A DNA stretch of 64,000 nucleotides. Source: Mesocentrotus franciscanus (Eukaryota; Echinodermata; Echinoidea; Camarodonta; Strongylocentrotidae). The notes under the pieces were generated by a model. That model was not told where the DNA came from and searched no databases. It was given only the letters and a program-made list of their open reading frames with translations. The position numbers and the translations under genes were made by a program. The DNA is taken from NCBI GenBank assembly GCA_037976565.1, contig CP137667.1, positions 26,738,277 through 26,802,276 of the forward strand, given 5' to 3'. Every line of letters begins with the position of its first letter. Position 1 is the stretch's first letter. Shown in pieces: positions 51,601 to 57,600 of this stretch.

Positions 51601-54600
51601 TCCTTTTTTCTTAAATAGCTAATATATTACCAGGCTAAATGATCTATGGTAGCCTCAAAGATAAAGATATACAAAATATTAAAATGTGTTCAAAGCTATT
51701 AAATGTGTACTTAAATCATCAATCATTAATCTGCTGATTAGTAATCAATTCATGCTCTATCCATGATGAAAAATAGTAAAATACATTTTCCATGTGGGTC
51801 TGTGCCTAATTAGACTTCTATTCCTTGCTTGACCCATGAGATACAAGACATGCTTGCTTGACCACAGATTGTTAGCTGTAGCTTATCGGTGCGAGGTCTT
51901 TCTCGTAGAACAAAGGTCCGCCTAGATGACGTCACGCATCAGTAATATATAAAATCTCTTCGTTAGGATAAATAATCATGCATATGGCACATGTCATAAA
52001 AGTTCACTTTCATTAACCATGTCATTAAATGAGATATGAAGCAAACAAAATCCATACAAAAAGAATGGGAAAAAAAGAAAGAAAGAAAGAAAGAAAAAAG
52101 ATGGATTCTGACGAAATCAATAGGTGCTCTGCTACGCTATGCGGCAGAGCGTCTAATTATGCATACAGGTATGATTGTGTAATAACATTTTACAAAGGAT
52201 AGTATGGTTTTCAAAAAAATTGTAACGGCCAAGCAAAACATCCTAATTAATAAGTTTATTGAAAGTGGTTTATTCGTTTCGTTTATCAGAGTTTTAATTT
52301 TCATCTTTTCATTATCAAATTACAAGTATCTCGTTTTGAAGTCAACATTCATGCAGTTGAGTTTTGCCCATTTTCAGTTCTACTAAACACACACGATGCA
52401 TTCGAATTCTTTCGGATATTTTCACCCCGTAGAATATATCATACATGTATATGCATGTCCTAAATCAAATACTGCCGTCTGTTTGTTTTCTATTTGAATG
52501 TATGCCAGTTTAAACACGAAATATAAACATATGTTTTACAGACATGGACGTGAACTCGTGAGTGCATAATTCAATCTATAGATGGGTTTAACAGGGGCGA
52601 TTATAAACTTTGGCGTTATCTTTTCGAATCATTTCGGAAATTCTGACAGGAAACCACTCGAGAACAAAGGCCGGAAGGACCTATCCTATTTTTTCTTTTT
52701 GCAAATACCATTTTTTCTACCAGCTTCTCTTGCATTGTTTAGAAAAGATGAAGCACAACTGGTAGAGTCGTTTAGGAGCTGAGACAACATTAACTAAACG
52801 ATAAGCCAGAACTATGGGCCCGGTTTCGAAATGATAGTTCAGTTTGGCATGAAAAGCAATTATTCTGTAAATTATTTTTATAAATATTTTCATGCAAATG
52901 AATTATTTGGTGAAGTTAGCATCCCACATTTATGCTAAATTTGAACAAATCTTAGAGATCAGAGATTGAATTCCAAGAGGAGAGTAGATGAAAACATCAT
53001 CACTGTACTGGTCTACCTCTTGCTTTTGGTCCGCAGATAATTCTAGCTGGTCTTTACGGGAATGTGTTCCATTTGAGTCTTCATCTTGGACGAGGAGACC
53101 AGAAAGTTGAACACCATCACCTAAACAAAACGTTGCGATAAAAAGGTGCGCAATTCATATGTTCATATAGTATAGTCATGAAAATGAGTTATCAAATTCT
53201 GAACTTTTTTGCAATGGAACAAATTAAGACTATTTGAAAATTTTACATTTATTCCATGGTTAATGATCAGACTAAATATAGGTAATGATGTGTCGAATAT
53301 TATACTCTTCTGATTAATCTTAGATGCATTTGATAAACTCACTTTGTACATGTGACTTGCTCATATTTATTCATAATTGAGAAGTTATTTTTTTTTGGGG
53401 GGGGACTGAGTCTTCAAAGTTCTGCTCCTGGAAAAATTTGATGGGATCAAATTCCAACATCAAGCCTAATCATAGCTTTCGAATTTATTTTCAACTTGTT
53501 AATTCCATATCATTCTTAATTGACTCACTACGCTTTAGAGAGATAGCCAGACTATTGCCAGATGCAGTAACGGGAATTGATACTTTCTTCGCAGTGCATC
53601 CCGGGATCGAATCGACCTGACGACGTAATTGCTCCTGAATCTAGATTGAATAGGAATGCATTGGCGATGTGACAGATTAACTAGATCGGACCGTAGTGAC
53701 TGCAGATATTATTGAAATATTCACGATACACTAAATGTCAAATTACTTAAATGTCTAAGCTTAATTTTACAAATGCATTTGATAGAAATAATCGTCTGGC
53801 CTTAGGAATTCTTCAAAAGAAAACGGCATTTGTCAATCTTCTGTTTTTGGAGGCGGACAGTGGAACAACCGTCGATAAAAGACACTGACGCTAACGAAAT
53901 AATAATTCAGGTACTACACGTATTTTACAGAACTAACAATCAAGTTTACTTGGAATAAAATCTCAAGTTAAATTCCTTGATATTGAATAACGAATTTGTA
54001 TATGGTTTTACTACAATTTGTATATCAAAATTGGCGGGTAATATTTCCATAAAAGCAGCACTCTAGGGCCAATCAGTCATGGACACATGTGGAATATGAA
54101 AGAGGCTAGAGGACTAATACATGAAAAGGGAGAGTTATGAAGAGATGGATAAGCGGGAAGAAACAACAACAAACAGAACAACCTACAACAGGAAAGGGAA
54201 GATAAATGAGAGGAAGAAATACATACAGGGGAAATTAGGAAACAAGTGACAGGAAACCAAGAAAATCACATTTAAAAAATACGAGGGTTACGAAATGTGT
54301 ATTTTAAGAAAACTCAAACAAATGCAATGTTGAAAGTAACGATGATTTCTTCGGGAGATCATGAGCATATAGGTTGGTCTTGTGTTAATATACTGCTTTC
54401 CTCTTTTTTCCTCCTGTTACACGCGAGGTGTCATTTGCCTGACGTATGGCTGTGTCAGTGATTGGCCAGGTTTTTGACGCTCCACGTCATCGCACAAAAA
54501 ATGATTGAAAAAAGAACAGTGCAGACAATGCTTTGATAATATCTTGTGTAAGAGGTATTTGCGTCCACATGCTCGATTGGTGCATTAAATAGCACAAACA

Positions 54601-57600
54601 ATAGCAGCGCAGGAAATAGCGTAATGGGAATGACGCATCATGTGCAACAGACATTACCTGAGTTGACACATCCTCTCCGTTCACTAGAGTCGTGACGTCA
54701 TCTAAGCCCGAGGACACCGTGAACAGTGTGACGATAAACCTCCCTTCGGGTACTGGGACCTGAAATTGAGAAGATAGCATCAATGAATATGAAATGGATG
54801 TATAATAAATATTTATCACTTTAACACAAATACAAATTGACAGTAAAAGCTAAAGGTTACATTTTGACATGGTCATAAAAGTAGTTCATTTGCTCTATAA
54901 TTTGGCTGAGAATTAAACAAAATTAATTCCTGAATAGCTAGAGAGAAAATATGTCTAATATCCTTGACAAGTATCTAGTCAAAGAAATTTGAATACGAAT
55001 AGTAACGAGAGGAGTAATATTTGAAGAAGAAAATATATCGATATTTTATTGTCGATACCCTACAAGTTTGCCTCGCATTTCCTTATAGACAGATTTTTCA
55101 CCCTGCAGTATTGGAACTATCTTTCGTGGCAAATCGATAAGATTGGCCCTAGAGTGCTGCTTTTATTGACATACTACCCGCCAAAGAGGCGTTGACATAT
55201 ATTGAACAGTTTAAAAGGGGTCACTCCGAATCATCGGGTCATCGTGTCCGGTCGTGTGGTCGCGTTACAAGACCTTTCGTATATTTGCCGTATGGTTTTC
55301 AGAAAGTGTCGGGTAGATTTGACCAGACCACTTGTAGAAGAGAGAGGTTATTTCACAAACATTACCCCAACATTTCGTGAATAAAGTTGAATGTTTTTAC
55401 AAAAGATCGTGGAACGCGACCACCCGACCCGACGCGATGACCCGATGATTCGAATTAATCCGGTTAAAAGCAAGTCTTACCTTGAACTCTACAGCATCAG
55501 TCTGGCTTGATCGATTCCCAATGAAATTGGTGTGCAACGGTCCATCTCCTGTGTTTCCGACCACTTGGGGATAATTCCTCAATGGATCAATATGGCAGCC
55601 GTAGTAATACTTATCTGCAACAACAGCAAAAATTATATTTCAGATATTCTTTAAAAGCACTGACCGTGGTTTACATGTTTCATTAAGTGTTTGGAATGCA
55701 AGAGGATATTGTTTTCGATAATCATCTACGGGATCTACTACGGGAACGGCTGAACGACACATGCTCTTGCAACATTATTGCTGTTCCGTCATGTCCTACA
55801 ACTCCGAACCTCGATCAAACACTATAATAATTTAACCCCAACCTTATCTCTAGACCTAAATATGTAACCTACAACCCAATTGCAAACGTAACCCTTACTC
55901 TAATCCTATAACTTTGGCGGAATAAATCCTAGGGCAATTGTCGCGGAGAAAAGGATGGGTCACCATTAGGGCAGAGGTTTTGTTCCTGATAGAATTCCAA
56001 GTCCTGAATTAAAAACTCTCGGCCGTTTAAATGTTTTGTTATAATCGTAGGTTAATTAAAGGGAATGTGTATCTTTGTCTCAGATTCTAAACAAAATCTT
56101 GGATTTAGCTTATGCTGCGATCATAATTATAAACCTTTAGGTCAGTCAGGAATCCCATGACTTTTACAAGCCGATCGCCTGTCTGATTATCAAGATATTT
56201 ATGATTGGAATTCGAAATTTCAAAACCGTTTTCCCAACGGTTTTTATAACACTACAGTCTATTGGGGAAAATGAGCATGGTAAAACCGGCCACTCAAAGA
56301 TTTTTTTCCCTTTTTGAGGCACTTCATTTTGAAAATCATTTTGAAACGCATTTTTTGTAGAGCTTCAACATTACACCATATCACAGACACTGATAACACG
56401 TAGGGCCATGCCTTTAAAGAAGTGCGATAAGTAAAATCAATTTAGGTGCTTGGTATTTAATTTGTCAATAATACATATGGCTTTATTGATTCTTATTTTG
56501 TGAAAATATTTCCCCTTCGGGTTGCTCTTGTATTGTAACCTCTAAAATATAAAGGATTACAAAGTTTTGGTATGGGGGTCATGCATTTGGTTCAAATGAA
56601 CATATTTGAAGCATATGCGATTTTACAATATTCAATGATCGTTGTCGCGGTTGAAATCGAGTATAAAAGTGATGAAATTGAAAATAACAAACTTTTTATG
56701 TTGAATAGCGCCCTCTCAAGACTGATATTACTTTAGCTTTAAAACAATGTTTCTTGACTACAATCGAACGATTTGCTATTCCCGTTTGGAAATTATATAT
56801 CAGAACTACATATTCTGAGATTTTCATGGTCGCAGCTACCATGGAATGACTTTGGCGCTATTTGAAATATTTGAAATTTACCGAGAGCACCGGTAAATTG
56901 TGATGTTTCAATTTTCTCGAAAGCAGAGGTGTTTTAGGGGCTAAATTTTTTTAGTGATTCTGATACATCCACAGGGGCATCCAAATATATCAACAATTTA
57001 AAGAATTACTATCCATCCAATTTTATAATTTCCCAAAACGTTGCATTACCTTTAATAACGGCGTAGGTATAGAGATAGTCACGTGGACGGAAGTCGCACT
57101 CTGTTAGAGGTCAAATTTTCAGAATTCCCTCCCATAGAGATTATACGTGAGAGGGAATGATTTGGAGCTGCAAGAAATGACCTCTGAGCGCCTATGCTTG
57201 CGCGTGTCACGGCTATCTTCTTCATTGTGCCATGCATCAGGGATGTGGGCGATTTCTTACACCATCTATGATTTTTCAGAGAGAGACTCTAAACCTAAAT
57301 CAAGGCACCATCTTATGTTATGACAAAATTAATTTTCTCACCGGAATCTGAACAGATAGATGCTATCGCAGATCGTCCGTCATCAAACACGACTCCATCT
57401 TCGTCCTCGTAGGCGGGGCCCCCGAAGTTGATGGCGAAGTGTACACCTGGTTTCTGCGTCCTAATCCGACATGGCGAACCCGCCAATTCCACTGACACAT
57501 CTTTTCTATCTGCAATATTTTTGTAAAAATGCTTTGTGAAAACGCTTGTAAATTTTCGCACAGTATTATCTGCACTTAAATCTTTCCATTGTCACGACTA

